This document shows positions 1 through 13,039 of a DNA stretch of 64,000 nucleotides, one piece after another. Source of the DNA: Artemisia argyi (taxonomy: Eukaryota; Streptophyta; Magnoliopsida; Asterales; Asteraceae). Both the position numbers and the translations under genes were made by a program. Each line of letters begins with the position of its first letter. The stretch's first letter is position 1. A model generated the notes under the pieces. It was not told the origin of the DNA. It ran no database searches and saw only the letters and a list, made by a program, of their open reading frames with translations. The stretch lies in assembly GCA_030686995.1 (NCBI GenBank), contig CM060704.1:116724042-116788041 (forward strand), in the 5' to 3' direction.

Positions 1-678
1 AAGTGAGTTTGTATGTAAATAGCCTAAAATAAAGGTTATTAATATTTCCTTCTTACGTTCTAAGTATCGGTTTAACACCCGGTGTTTTGAATATTGAGGG
101 CAATATTCATTTCTAAGTGTGGGGGGGGGGGGGATTCTCACGAATTCAAACACATGTTCCATCAAGCACCCTCGTTTGATCAAAATTTAAAGTTTTTTCA
201 CACTTAGAAATGCAATAAATGGTTATCAGTCCGCCATGTCTAACACACATAAGGATTGGCTAATCCAGGAGCAAACGGCTCTTGGTAAAGATATCTCAAA
301 ACCGTTGATGGCTTGCAATTTGCCAAAAATTGTATGGTTCCTCAACTCCCCATCATCCTCAAAAGATAATGAGTTGGCTAGCCCGCAAGATTATGGCTTG
401 TGGTAAAGGCCGTGGAAAAACCATAATTGGTAATCAGCTCACCAAGATGTTGACTATTCTATCAAGAGTTGGCTAGTCCAGAAGCAAACGGCTTTTGGTA
501 AAGACAAATCAAATCCGTTGACAGCTGGTGGTTTGCTAAAAATCACACGGTTATCAGGTGTGCCATAGTTCTTACACCTGGCTACTCCAGAAGTGATGGC
601 TTTTGGTAAAGAGTAAAAATCCATTAAATTTTTCTCAAAAAGATTGCTAGGGACTAGCAATAGTTTAGTGTGGGGGAT
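1..678 (+). mobile_element. 3' internal end of gypsy element A1 (non-coding, ends in polypurine tract)
   Basis: The last internal stretch of a large Ty3/gypsy element whose 5' part lies left of the window. It contains a self-complementary 'attgagggcaatattc' block followed by 'aagtgt' and a G run (about 120-133), the kind of sequence that follows pol in Athila/Tat-type plant elements. It ends with the polypurine tract 'gtgggggat' directly against the LTR terminus TGATGAG at 679. I see no coding sequence here. The long G run could also be an error-prone homopolymer. Confidence 0.7.
242..615. repeat. four imperfect repeats ahead of the polypurine tract
   Basis: A unit of about 40 bp of the form 'ttggctagtccagaagcaa..ggcttttggtaaag' occurs near 253, 372, 469 and 580, about 100-120 bp apart, with diverged sequence between copies. 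The first and third copies also share downstream text ending in 'ccgttga', then 'ttgc' and a short A-rich block. The array lies in the 3' non-coding part of element A1. Confidence 0.6.
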
Positions 679-3600
679 TGATGAGTGTGTAAATACTCAT
701 CATTTCTGTTACATTTAAACTGCAAAAACATATGAAAACACACAGGAATGCCTTAAAATACATAAAATATCCTTGGATTGTGTTTTTATGCATAAGGATT
801 GAAAACTGATGAAAAATAATACATTTCACATAATTTACAGTTTCAGTCCCTGAACTTTGAAAAATTGGCAAAACTAGTCCCTGAAAAATCAAAACTTGTA
901 CAAATATCATTAAAGGTCCTTGGGATTCATAAGTTGTAAGAAATAGTCATTTAAAGTTTAAAATCACATATTTACAACTTTGGTCCCTCAACTTTGAAAA
1001 GTGTCATAAATGGTCCCTGGGTTATTTAAAAAGTGAAATTTATCAAATATAACCCTTGTACTATTCATAAATGGCATATTCGGTCCTTGTGTTAACTTTG
1101 TATATTTGGCAGGTTTAACCCTTCAAGAATTCAGAAAATGCAATATTGGTCCTTGGGCTTTAATCTATTACAAACCAACCGGACCCTATTTTTATTATAA
1201 ACCCCAAACCAAACTAAGCCTAGTCTAATACCCAACCCACCCCCTTTTTGTTTCTGGCCCAAAGCTAAGCCCAGTCCACACCCTATTAAATAAAACGGGT
1301 GTTTGACCCGTTGACCCTTTCTTCCCCAATACCACCACCACTGTACCACCCTCTCTCCCTCAGCCTCCTTCTCCAATACCAGGGTGGTATCACCACCTCA
1401 CCACACCACCTGTACACTTCCACCTCACTCCCAACATCATCATTTCACCCAACTTTAGCATTAAATGCTTTCCTCACCATTTTCACTCAACCTACATACT
1501 TACAGCCTGTTTATTGAGCAAAACTCACCCATAGTCCACCCCTGTTATCCTAAGTTGTCCCCTACACCTCCACATAACACCAAGAATCTTTAATTAGTCT
1601 CAAGCTGCTCCAATGCCACGTGTAATGATTTGGCGCCAAATTTGCTTTTAAACGGTTAAGATGAATTACAGTGATCCAATGGTTCAATTCAAGTGGGATT
1701 TGTTCAGAGATGCATGGGGAGTCTCAAAAGGCTATAAAGAAGAGGAGGGAAGCAATGTGGAGAGTTATCTAGTGTAATCTTAATTTCTTATTGTCGTATG
1801 TATTAGCTTTCAATTTCCAGTGTATTTCAAAGCTTTAAAACTCTTGTTTAAGTTAATTCAGTGTTAATCAAAGTGACTTTCAGTTTCAATTTCAGTTCTA
1901 TCTTTACTAATTCAGTTTAAGCAATTTTAATTCAAAAATCTCATATGTTCTTATATGTGTTTATAGTTGTTGTTATGGACTAATAAGCTCATTTAAGCTC
2001 CTCAGAAAGCTATTGAAAGCTTTTAGAAATCATAAAAGCATTTGTAGTCACTAAACTAAAAAATACATAAAAAATCAGAAAAATAAATAAAAAATAAAAA
2101 ATTAATGAAGAAGATGATCAAAGCAAGGAGCTGGGTGAATTTTGGATTGCCTTTGGGTTAGAAGTTCTGTGGAGAACATATAGGATTGATCTTGGCTCTT
2201 GGTTTCATGAATTCAGCTTGATTGCTCATTTGTAAGCTCAATTTCACTTTTTCATTTCAATATCTTTGTTGTTTAAACCTAGTTATATTTGTGTTTTTTA
2301 TAATTGTTTGTTGTTTGTTAGTTATAATATAGTTTAAAATTGTTTGCTTGTTCATTGGAAATCATTGTAGCTTAAGTTAAAAATCTCACAGTGTAATATT
2401 AAAAATATACAAATCTGTGTTTTATGCTTGTGTTATTATTGTTTTATGTTCATACAGTCTTATTTGATAATAATATAAAGTTTGGATTAAGTTTTATGGA
2501 CTGAATTAGTGATAAGCTTTGAAAATCAACAAGTTAATAGTTTTAAGGTGTGTTTGGATCAGTGGTGTTCACTGAGTTCCTTGGAGTTTTTGTTGTTGAT
2601 CTTTGATTATCCATGTTACACTAGGTCTAAATAAGTAAAATAAACCATAAAACTCCATTCTTATTAGTGGAAAAGTCAAAATTACATGAATAATCCCAAC
2701 ACAGTTAACTGTGTTAGGATTTGAGTGCCATAATCATTCACATAAGCTTATCAGTTGTATCTTGGGCCTAAATTAGTTTCACATAAGCTTATTACAACAT
2801 CTACAATCAGCTAGGATCAATTAAATTTCATATAAGTCAACCTAGCTTAAAAGTAGAAAAAGTCAAAAAGTATCTGTGCAGAAAATCACCAAAATGGCAT
2901 GAATTAATCTGATTTTTGTGCTTGGATTTAGAGTCTGAAACTTGTTGTGTATAGACTCTACCAGTTGAACCTTTGATTCTCATAAGTTTTATAATTTTGT
3001 GATTTTTTTAAGTGGACAAAAATGCCCCTTGAACTGAGCTGCAGGGCAAGTTAGTTGCCCTGTCTCAGCAGACCTAAGCCACCCAACCAACTTTGGTGGT
3101 GTTTTGTGGATCACTCAGTGGGTCCCACACCTTACAATTTGGTTCTCCCAATCCCCCTCCTATCAGGCTTGAACCCTTGACCCTTGGTCTGACCATTTGA
3201 CCACTGGGCCCCACCTGAAATAAGCTTGGAACTTTGTCCCAATTCTGTCTCAGAATTTAATTAAGCTAAGTGCTTATTTGTGTTTAGTGGCTTATTTAAG
3301 CTGCTTATTTGTGATTATCTTACTTAATTTTGTTCATATAATTCAGAGAGAATAACTTTTACCCTTGTAGACCCCACATTAGACCATTTGTGCTTAAATC
3401 CATCCACAGTCAACAAAAGTCAACTGTGTTGTCTAATAAGCACTCATAGTGCTTATTCTGTGTCTATAAATTATTTTCTTTTATTAAAGTTTCTTATTTC
3501 AAGTATTTAATTAGTTTTGTAAAAGAAAAACAAGAAAAAACCAAACTTAATTATAGTGATAGCTTCTATTTAATAGAAATTATCTATTTAATTTTCTTTT

Positions 3601-4672
3601 TAGCTTATTTATAAGCATTTCTGCTATTTTATATTTTTATTAAATCTCTTATATATTAAAGTAATTTTATAAATTTTTCCAGAATTTTCCTTTGTCATCT
3701 AGTATTATTTAGAATTAATATTAGTTAAATTAATAATTAATTAATAAATAAGAATTAAATAGCATAAATATATTTTATAAAGTACTGCATAGTTTTTATA
3801 ATTTTTATAGCTTTTATATAAGGTAAAACAATTTTGTAAATTTTTCTAGGATTTATGCTGTTTATTTTCTATTTTTAATAATATAATTAGTTTAATTGAT
3901 AATTAATTAATAAATAGAATAATAATTAGTAAATTAGATTAAAAATACATAATATAAACTTTTTATAATTTTTTAGGATTCCTGTAATGGTTAATTAGAT
4001 ATATAAAAATTTTCATAATTATCTAAGTCTTTTTAGTATTTATAAATAAGTTAATCAATATAATTAGTTAAATAATAATTAAATAATAATTAATTAATAA
4101 TAAATAGATAAATAGTGTGAAAAATATAATTTTAGTTTTAAAATAAGTTTTATAATATTTTAGATTTTTTGAAATTTTAATTTTAATTTTCTAGACTTAT
4201 TTTATATTTTCCTAATTATTAGTTAATTATTAAATAATTAATAATAGTTATTAAATAAAAATAATTAATTAAATAGTTTTTAATTATAAAATAAATATTT
4301 TAAATTTATTTAATTTGCATTTAAGCCCCTAAGGCTTATAAACTCCTACTATTGTTAAAAGTTGTTTTTGTTTACGTTTAATTAATAAACGTTTACGTTT
4401 TTCAGTCCCTTTTTCACTTGTACTTATCTGATTTCACGTATTAGTTGATATAGCTTATTAAAGCTATTCACTCTTATAATTCAGTAGTACAATCACTTAA
4501 ACCATTTTCCTGTTCAATTCACCTGATCTAGAAGTCGTTTTATTTCCGATTTCACATCTCGTTGGGATCTAACGATCCGGGGAAACACTAAACTCACCGG
4601 AGTATTGGCTTAAGCTGTCTGACTTGTTGACCATAACTTGGTTGATATTATCTGACTGTTTACCACCAATCA
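679..4672 (+). mobile_element. 3' LTR of gypsy element A1 (about 4.0 kb)
   Basis: The LTR starts TGATGAGTG and ends CAATCA, so its ends are perfect TGAT/ATCA inverted termini. It is preceded by a polypurine tract. The same sequence recurs at 28225-32014 as a solo LTR. Shared blocks include the start hairpin 'gatgagtg..cactcatc', the 'gtgtttggatcag' stretch, a 'gatagcttctatttaatag' block and an extremely AT-rich last kilobase. A TATA-like 'gctataaaga' at 1731-1740 sits after a conserved 'tctcaaaa'. An LTR of this length fits Tat/Ogre or Athila-like gypsy lineages; the lineage is not settled. The right 5-bp flank is CAAGG and its partner lies outside the window. Confidence 0.8.
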
Positions 4673-5654
4673 CAAGGCAACTCTCGCGTGAATATGGGTT
4701 GCATGGTGAAGGGTTCACTCCCTTGCCTAGCAGCCTAAGACAAGGGTATTTATATCCTTACAACCAATCGTTAAGAGATCTTTAAACACTTAAGCTTCCC
4801 CTCGCAACTATACAAGTGCCGCGAGGGTACTAGATCTCTCAACAACAAAACAATACAACATGCCTATCTAGTTAGAGTAAATTACATGGAAGTCCCTATA
4901 TTATAATTTACACTTTTTGTGCTCTAACAGATCCTCCGCATGATTAGAGCTTTGACATAAGTCGTACTAATTAGGTTGGCTACAGTTCGATCTACTTGTT
5001 TGATTGTCCTCTAAATAAATTAAAAACTACAAGTATAACAATAAATACTGTTTTCAAAAAACAAATATAAATTTATTGGGTATTTGTTATATATTTAAGA
5101 TTAGAAACTTTTAATATTTTGAGCTCAAATGTAAATTTTATTAACTACTCAAAATATAACGTTATTTAAAATTAAATCATTTAAGTCAAATTAATCATTT
5201 TCGTAAGTTTCTTTATCGCGCGCATATGGCTTTGGCATTAGTCGTACTACTGGAGTTTGGACATAGGTCCAATTTAGTAGATATGTGTGTGTAGTCATGT
5301 GCGCACATTGGTTTTTAGTATAAAAATTAATTTAAATTATCTCAATAACCCGTACTTTTACACGAGTTAAACTTATTAAAAAGAATATGAGCCATTATTG
5401 AACATGAGTATTAAAAAAATGTACTTTTGAGACATCTTACTTATTCTCGAGGAATAACATAGGTCATTCATATATGTACAATCTTCTTTATTCATTTACA
5501 TATCACAGTAACTCGTTCTTTCATTTTGATACTTACAATTTTGTGCATATATATTGATTTAATATAACAATAATAATATCTTTAAATAACAACATCATAT
5601 TATCGTCTTTTTATCCTTTTTTTAGAAAAGATAAAGTTTAGGGGTTACATACTC
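4673..5654. other. AT-rich DNA with no recognised feature
   Basis: No gene or repeat structure recognised. Short stretches such as the GCGC-rich 'atcgcgcgcata' near 5215 stand out only by composition. Confidence 0.5.
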
Positions 5655-5657
5655 TAA

Positions 5658-6005
5658 GGACACTGGCAGTCATAATTTCGAAAACATCCATACCTCCGAA
5701 ATCCACCAATAATATAATTCCACCTCATTTCACCTCATTCATACTTTTTCCATACCTCCCAACCTCATTTTAGTGGCAACCATGCCTTTTTCATACCTCC
5801 AATTTTTATTTATTTATTTATTTTTTTTACACATACGTCTCTTTCAATAAATGCAACGGTCGAATTTTACACATGCAACGAGAATGCTTCGGAGGCAATA
5901 TATGCCGTTAAGAGCTTGCCGATGAGGATGCCGGTGGGGTGGCGGCGGTGTTCACCGCCGGCATCACCATGCCGATGGGTGATGCCGCCCCCACTGCCAC
6001 CCTTC
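5658..6005. mobile_element. candidate PIF/Harbinger-type MITE (348 bp)
   Basis: TAA flanks both sides (5655-5657 and 6006-6008). The ends are an imperfect inverted repeat: GGACACTGGCAGT on the left against GAAGGGTGGCAGT (reverse complement) on the right, 9 of 13 matching. The right part holds a GC-rich block built from 'gatgccggtgg' and 'caccgccggcatc' that can fold back, unlike the AT-rich surroundings. A 3-bp TAA duplication fits PIF/Harbinger. No transposase is present. Confidence 0.5.
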
Positions 6006-6008
6006 TAA

Positions 6009-8225
6009 GGGTATTTGGTGAATTTATAGAGGTATTAAAATCATGAAAACTCGTAAATTTAGTTAAGTTAATAAAATTTATTTAAAATTAAATGAATAAA
6101 TTTTTATTAATTATTTCAAAGGTTTATTTTTTTTTATTTTTTAATTCTGACACATTAAACTTCGGGTGTTTTTAATGAAAACATTTTCTCTATACATGTT
6201 GATCAATCGGTTTAATTTTGACCTTTTAATTAGTTAATAGGATGGTTCGATTTTGTAATTGGACTTTTTTATTTGTTGATGCGAAAGGTACATTTTCAAT
6301 TAATTCTTTTTCCTTATTATATAAGAGAATATTCTTAACAGAATATAATTTTTCGAGAAAAACTAGATTATGATGAATTTCGTGAATAACGAAGATTATC
6401 ATTTAGCATCTTATTCAGTGATTAATAGTATTATATGACCCACTTTTAATAATTATCATGTTACTCCATATCTAGAAGAGTTAACTCCATCTTTTAAAGA
6501 AAGCCAAAGGCCAACAAAATCTTTATTGTTCATTTGACAACGACTGGATTTAAATTTAACTTTGCAAATGTCAACTTTTATACAAACCATCCTAATGGGG
6601 TTCTTTTTGATGTAGCTTTCTTTTAGCTGGGTTTTCGCGCGATACAGCTGTGGGCATCCTGTAATTTATTTTTTTTCGATTAATAATTTATTTTATTTGT
6701 ACGTTTTTTGACAATAGCTTTACTGATTAATTTTTTATAACAAAAGTTTGATGAAATTTTGCTTTGTTTGTATTATTTTATTTATTATTTATTTTATGTT
6801 TTTGTTTAGTAGTTTGTTTGGTTCATACAATATGTGAACATATTTTAGTTTAGTATGTTCTTTTTGACAATAAATTTACGGATATCAAAATTTTTGTTTA
6901 GCTCGTGTCCGTTCGGGCTCGAGCCCATTTGGCCATTGCCCGTTCGGGCTTAAAATTTTGTATAATATGCTTTATTATTTGTATTAGTGACATTTAATGC
7001 AGAAATTGTGTTTAAATTGATTGTACAATATGCTTGATAATTTGTATTTCTTATGTAAGGGGTGTTTTAATAAGTGTATTAATTGTATTTAATATACATA
7101 ATGATTTATTTATTGTATTTAATGTTAGTATTAATTGTATATTGGAATTAAATACGAGAGGAATTTCTATAAGTAGCATTGTTGTTGTACTTATAGCTTT
7201 AGAAGTTGTAAGGCTTAATTTTAAGTATTCTATTAATAGTAGTCATTAATGCTTTATAATATAGTATGATAGATAGCGTAATACTCTTTAACACATGTAA
7301 GTAGAAGTTTGTTTATGTTTTCTATCTATATTTCCTTAAACTTAGATTTCCCTGTAACGATGTTGCTACCGTATCTTTTATATAACTAGCAAAGTACCTG
7401 CGCGTTGTGACTATGAATACGATGTTGCTACGATGATGGTTACTGTGATATTAAAAAAAACAAAGAAAAGTTGTTTTACATATTAAAAGTAATAGAGATA
7501 TTAACAATTTTGCTTAAAAAGTCACCTTGATATAAGTAAAAACCTTAATATCCCTGCTCTTTTTATTACGATATTAAAAAAAGTAGGGGTGATATTAAAA
7601 AAAATAACTTTGATATTAAGGAAGTATGAGTATTAAAGTGATATTAAAAAAAAAACCATAGTATCATAATACCTTTTAACTATGAAAACGATTATTTTCT
7701 GGAACTTTTTTCAGCGTTTCTTAATAATTTTTTGTCCTTTTTATTTTTATTATTTTTTCAGATTTTTTTGAATTATTTTTTTTTGAATGGTACTGGGATA
7801 TTATCTGCACCATCCCTACTTAAAAGTTAATCCGCACCTGATCCTTTCCCTATATATATATATCTATATATTAATTTTTTTGCCTTAAATTTTTATTCAA
7901 ACAAACCCTGATTAGAAGAGGAGAAAATAAATAAAACACGTGTCTGAATTACAATAACAAAACTTTATAAAATGGGTTTGAGAGTTAAATGTTAAATAAT
8001 GTTATATAATAACTACTTAATAAAAATTGCAATTAGGGTTCAAAACTTTAAAAACAATTTAATCTTGAATTTACTTTTATAAACTTAAATGTAACTTTTT
8101 GGTTTTACATACTTTCTAACAAGCTTAAAAGATTAACAAATACCATCTAGACTTTATATTATTATAAATAAAACGCATTTAATGTTGTTGTTATCGCCGT
8201 CGCCTATACTAGATTAAATTAGAAT
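6009..8225. other. AT-rich intergenic DNA
   Basis: No supported gene. It contains short simple repeats, a 'gttcgggct' pair near 6909 and 6941, and a possible Helitron-like 'ACTAG..acctgcgcg' end at about 7385 that I could not pair convincingly. Confidence 0.5.
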
Positions 8226-8229
8226 TTAA

Positions 8230-8519
8230 GGGTGCGTTTGGTTTGATACTTTGGTATGAGTTTTAAGTTTGATAGATTGAATGAAATTTCATTCCACATC
8301 AACTTGGAGGTTTTTGGCAAAACCTATGGGACCCACCTCTTTCTCCTCTCACATATCATTTTTATTTAAATTTTTAAATGATATTTTTTATTATATTTTT
8401 ATTATAAAATACATTTAATAAATATATTTTCTCTCTCCAAATCTTAAACCAAATCAAAATGCTAAACTAAAACCAAATCCAAATCCTATTTCAAACCCAC
8501 TTATAAACCAAACGGACTC
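8230..8519. mobile_element. MITE with GTTTGGTTT termini (290 bp)
   Basis: Left end GGGTGCGTTTGGTTT and right end (reverse complement) GAGTCCGTTTGGTTT form a 15-bp inverted repeat with two mismatches. TTAA lies directly outside each end (8226-8229 and 8520-8523), giving a TTA/TAA-type duplication as in PIF/Harbinger elements. The interior is AT-rich and non-coding. A hAT-related origin is the alternative, but hAT elements make 8-bp duplications. Confidence 0.65.
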
Positions 8520-8523
8520 TTAA

Positions 8524-9229
8524 AAACTGAAGCTATATATATAAACAAGATTATATATATTAATATAAAAACACAAGTTATTAATGTAAATGAATTAATG
8601 CAACTCCTGGAAAATATTATCCTAATTTACAATTTTAATTTTTCATATGCGTGTAACAACATGTTTTACACCTTTTACACAAGGTTATAATGTAACGACC
8701 AATGAAAAATTATCATTATTTTCTAGTTTAAAGTTTAGGCAATGATATCCGAAAACTTATTATCTACAACTCGTACTTATACGCGGATATAAAGCTAGTT
8801 AAAACATGTGAGGTGAGTTAAAAGAAGTTGAGGAAAAATCCTTTTAAAAACATCAATTTGACAACACAAAACAAATTCAATAATGTCTAATAATTGTCGT
8901 ATGCCTTGTTAAATAAAAAATATCGAGTCTTATTGTGGCTTGAAGATCTCACTGCCATCCATTAAATTCGCTGAGATTTATTAGAAATTATTTCATTGGT
9001 GTGGGAGCCTTATCTCTAGATGATGGGGCCTTTGAGGTATAAGCCAACAATGATGTCTTGTTTGGTAACTGTTGCATGTCCTACATACAAAGTAATAAAC
9101 TTGCAAAGATATCCATGGTGGAGCATCAAAAGTCTTGGTTAGGTCATTTTCAACAAATATAAATTAAATCCTTCAAAAGTTTCTTTCCATAAGTTAAAAA
9201 CAATATGGTTTTAAAATTACTAATAGATG
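8524..9229. other. intergenic DNA with no recognised feature
   Basis: Nothing coding. A 'CTAG' preceded by a weak 'cgta..tacg' hairpin near 8772-8798 resembles a Helitron 3' end but has no identifiable partner. Confidence 0.4.
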
Positions 9230-9234
9230 CAAGC

Positions 9235-9410
9235 TGTTGTAAATATTAATGGGCTTATGTCTATTCATATTTATCTTTAGTGGGCTTTAAGGTTTGAGAT
9301 ATTTTCATCCACTCTATATATACAATTCACTTGTAACCTTGATGATGAGTTAATAATAATTCTCTCTTCCTCCTCCCATTTTTATATTCTTATTTACTAT
9401 ATTTTTAATA
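9235..9410 (+). repeat. 5' LTR of copia element F
   Basis: The 176-bp LTR begins TGTTGTAAAT and ends TTTTTAATA. It contains TATA-like 'ctatatatac' at 9313-9322. The copy at 16165-16340 has the same length and differs by scattered substitutions. Confidence 0.88.
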
Positions 9411-9426
9411 CGTTATCAGCACGAAT
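9411..9426 (+). promoter_or_regulatory. primer-binding site of copia element F
   Basis: 'cgttatcagcacgaat' directly follows the 5' LTR, the position where a tRNA primer anneals. As I recall it, this motif is common after copia LTRs in dicots. Confidence 0.6.
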
Positions 9427-9838
9427 GTTCTAAAGAAAGGAAAGAAAAGGTAACCTCGATGGTTGGGAATGATAAGTTGTTTTAGGTTTGCGTTGATGGG
9501 ACAAGATTTAATATTAATTTTGATTCCATGAGAGAAGATAAGATTACTCCAAAAGGTGATTCCTGAACTTGAGATTTATATTGGTAATTCATCTTAATAT
9601 CTTATTCTTTATTGCATGATATGTTAATTTGCATAAAAAGTTTCAATAAACCCAAAGCTATTGATATCATCATGGATAGTGATACAGTATAAATTAAACT
9701 TGTTTTTTTTTGGATCTTAAGATTACTAGGTAATACATACAGTTGCCTATAGATTTATTATAGATTCTTAGTTTTTTTTAAGACGGTGGTTCTTATATAC
9801 GAAGTTATTGTTATTAACTTTGTAATTGTTTCTTATAT

Positions 9839-10011
9839 GGGAAAATTATCCCTGCAGTTACTGCAGGGAACAATGCCTGCTGTAAGGTATAAAAGAGGGA
9901 CCATTTTTGTAAAATTATGAAAGTTGAGGGCTGCAATATGAAGATGTTAAATTCAACTTTCAAAGAAACTGCAGATAACACCCTGCAGTTTACTGCAGGG
10001 ATGTTATTCCC
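9839..10011. mobile_element. 173-bp MULE-type MITE with 9-bp target duplication
   Basis: TTCTTATAT occurs on both sides (9830-9838 and 10012-10020), a 9-bp duplication typical of Mutator-like transposons. The termini are inverted repeats: GGGAAAATTATCCCTGCAGT on the left, GGGAATAACATCCCTGCAGT on the right (reverse complement). Each terminus itself contains a near-palindrome CCCTGCAGTnACTGCAGGG. There is no coding sequence. It is nested in the leader of copia F. Confidence 0.85.
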
Positions 10012-10118
10012 TTCTTATATATTTGCTAGTAATAAACAAATGCTACATATGATTGTTTTAAAATTCTATATGAATGATCATATAATGATCTGTATACTGT
10101 CGTACATAATAATGGTTT

Positions 10119-10121
<3 letters not shown>

Positions 10122-10197
<76 letters not shown>
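10122..10197. repeat. (TA)n microsatellite
   Basis: About 38 uninterrupted TA units. Open frames across it are an artefact of the repeat. Confidence 0.95.
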
Positions 10198-10200
<3 letters not shown>

Positions 10201-10571
10201 CTCCTTACTTGATCAATTGATTGATATATTTTTTTTTTCTAAAAACTATTGACGTCACCATTAATGGCAGCAAACATTTTGGATCTTAGAAAAGGAAAAA
10301 ATATTTGTGGAGATTGAAAAAAAAAGTAAAAACACCATTTGTCTGTCATATTTATCAAGATCAGATAGAACAATATTAATGATTGTATGATAAAGGTATA
10401 TCTCGAATCCTTATATACGTGTTTGGCATATTTGTTTACTCCTAGCACATTCAAGAGTTATATACTTGTATATAGATATCATTGTTTTATTTAAACGGAA
10501 ATACGAGACTGTGATAAGTGCTCACAATATTACTGTATAAAGTTATTAGTTGTGTTTTCTTTATTTATAGA

Positions 10572-12999
10572 CTAGTTATAATACCTGTGCACGCACAGGG
10601 TTTTTAAAATTTCGTTTTAATTATGTATTATTATCGATTAAGAAATGAACCACTTAACATGTTTCAAATAGTTTTACTTAGTGGACTAAAAATAAAAAAT
10701 CATATGTATATATGTTATAATCTACCTATTATTTTAGGAGAATGGTTTTGGATTAAAAATTATATTTTATTATTCAAGCAAAATCACATGATGATACTTG
10801 ACTTGCATGAGATGTTAGTTATATATGCTTTTAGTTTTGCAAACCCGTGCTATCAATTTACGATGTGTTTTGTAATTCTGGTATTTTTTTTACTTATATT
10901 TTTGTTAATATATGTAGCATATTTAGATACCTTTGAAGATTGATTCATTTCCTTGATTATGAATAACCATCATACCATGTTTATTAATGTACCTTTTTGT
11001 TTGAAAATTTGTATTTTCATAAGTTTGTGCTATTTACTTCTCATGTTTGATCATAAAATTACCAAATTAACATAGATGCTTACACTATAGTTTCTTTATT
11101 ACATAAAGAGAAACAAAAAAAATGTAATTGGTAGAACTCAAATTTAATCTTACGATTATTTATAATGTATAAGAATAATTTTTCTCTAAACCCGAACTAT
11201 ATAAGGAAATTATTATTACTTGTATAAGTAAATTATAAATGCATAAAAAATAACAGAGTACATCCGCAAGTCTTTTAGGATTGTTTGAATCCTTACCGAC
11301 CTTTCACTTTAATGCAACTTTCTTCACAATTGGCCTAAATCATCAAGGTAATACACACCCATATTTTAGACCTTTGGTTGACACCCATAGTGTTATCAAT
11401 GACGGCAAACACCTGCTAAGTTTTATTAATTCCATCAAAGACAAATTACACTCCGAAAAGAATTTCTACCATAAAATTCCCCATATGGGCACTAAAATAC
11501 ATCTTTGGTACATTAACCTTCCATGACAATCATGTGTTGATACTTAATCCTCCTCTAAAAACGTACACAACAAATTGCATTACACTTTAGTGTGTGCGAT
11601 AAGATCATAAAACTGCAAAAACCACTAACATGTTGCATTATAGTGAGGATAACAACAAAGTTAGTCATAACATCAAATCAGAAATCTTTAGATTAGAACT
11701 AAATGAGTGTTTAGTTATGCTTATTAAAGGTGCTTATTGGCTTATTCAATTACCATAACACAATAAGTTTATGATAAAACTATAAGCTTTTTTTAGAAGC
11801 TTAGTAAAAAACCCCTAAAGTCCCAACTAATTCTATCATAGCTTAGTGTGTTTATAGTAAAAACACAAATATTAAGTGTAGAAATTTTCAATAAAACATA
11901 AAAAAAAAAAAAAAAAAAAAGTAAAAGTTGGTATGTATAACAAAAAAAGTTAAACTAAAAAATATTTTACTAAAAATTATCAACTAGATAAAGCATAAAC
12001 CAAAGTGTTGTTGAGGTCTCTTTCGGATTCTATTCATAAGCAAAAAGGGGTTTACACATAAATCATACGTATAGAATAATGGTTGTATCTTACATCCGTG
12101 ATTACCAAGTCAATAACATTATCGCAGTATAGTAACGTAATAACCTAATTAAAAACTGTATATTCTCGCTGAATAATTCTCATGTACATACTTTTAATTC
12201 CTTTACAACAACCAACTATTATTATTTATTTTTTTATTTTTTTTATTATTATTTTTTTTGAAACATCAAGTCAATGAATAAAGTTAGGTTATCACCTACG
12301 TAGTTTTTCTTTTTTTGATTTAGGAGGTGATTCTTATCAAATAAGGATTGTGATGCGTGCATTTTTTTTATAATTTAAGGAAAATACATTCTATATTAAA
12401 GAATGACTATCTAGCCGATGGGTTTTTGTTTGTTTTATTTTTTTTTAATAATTAGCTTTGTATAACATTTTTAACTGACAGAGATGTTGAGTTTGAGGTT
12501 AATGTTGTTGTTTAAGTTTAACTATTGATATAATGTTGTACAAAATGTACGAGTTTAGTGGCACAGAATGAGCGTTGATAAAGTTAAAATATGTTCCGTA
12601 AAGTTTTTAAAATATTTTTATGGATATCCATATATAAACTTTAAATAACAATTTCATGAGTCGTTGTTTTAAGTAGAATCACATATATTTATTTTATATC
12701 ACAGTAACTCATGCTTACCATTTGATATTTATATTCCCGTTACTAATAATTTAACCGTATTTCAAACCCGTGTACGCATAAATTAAACTTTTAAATAGTA
12801 ACATGAGTTATTATTTAAAAAAATATTCTAATGGATGAAAGTTTAAAACTAACATTAGTTTAAAAAATATTTAATGTCGCATATTTACCAAATTTATTTT
12901 AACAAATGAAAGTCAAAAAAACTAATACTATTACTTATGTAATTTTAAACAACGTTAACATTATAAAGTATAGGGGGTATGAAGTATAAGGGGTTATTT

Positions 13000-13039
<40 letters not shown>

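Noticed and set aside
7381..8799. Pair of CTAG-bearing Helitron-like ends in inverted orientation
   Set aside because: The hairpins are imperfect and the two ends are in opposite orientation, so they do not delimit one Helitron. No TC start was found for either.
9917..10198. 93-codon frame ending in repeated YI
   Set aside because: Runs through the MITE and the (TA)n microsatellite and has no coding character.
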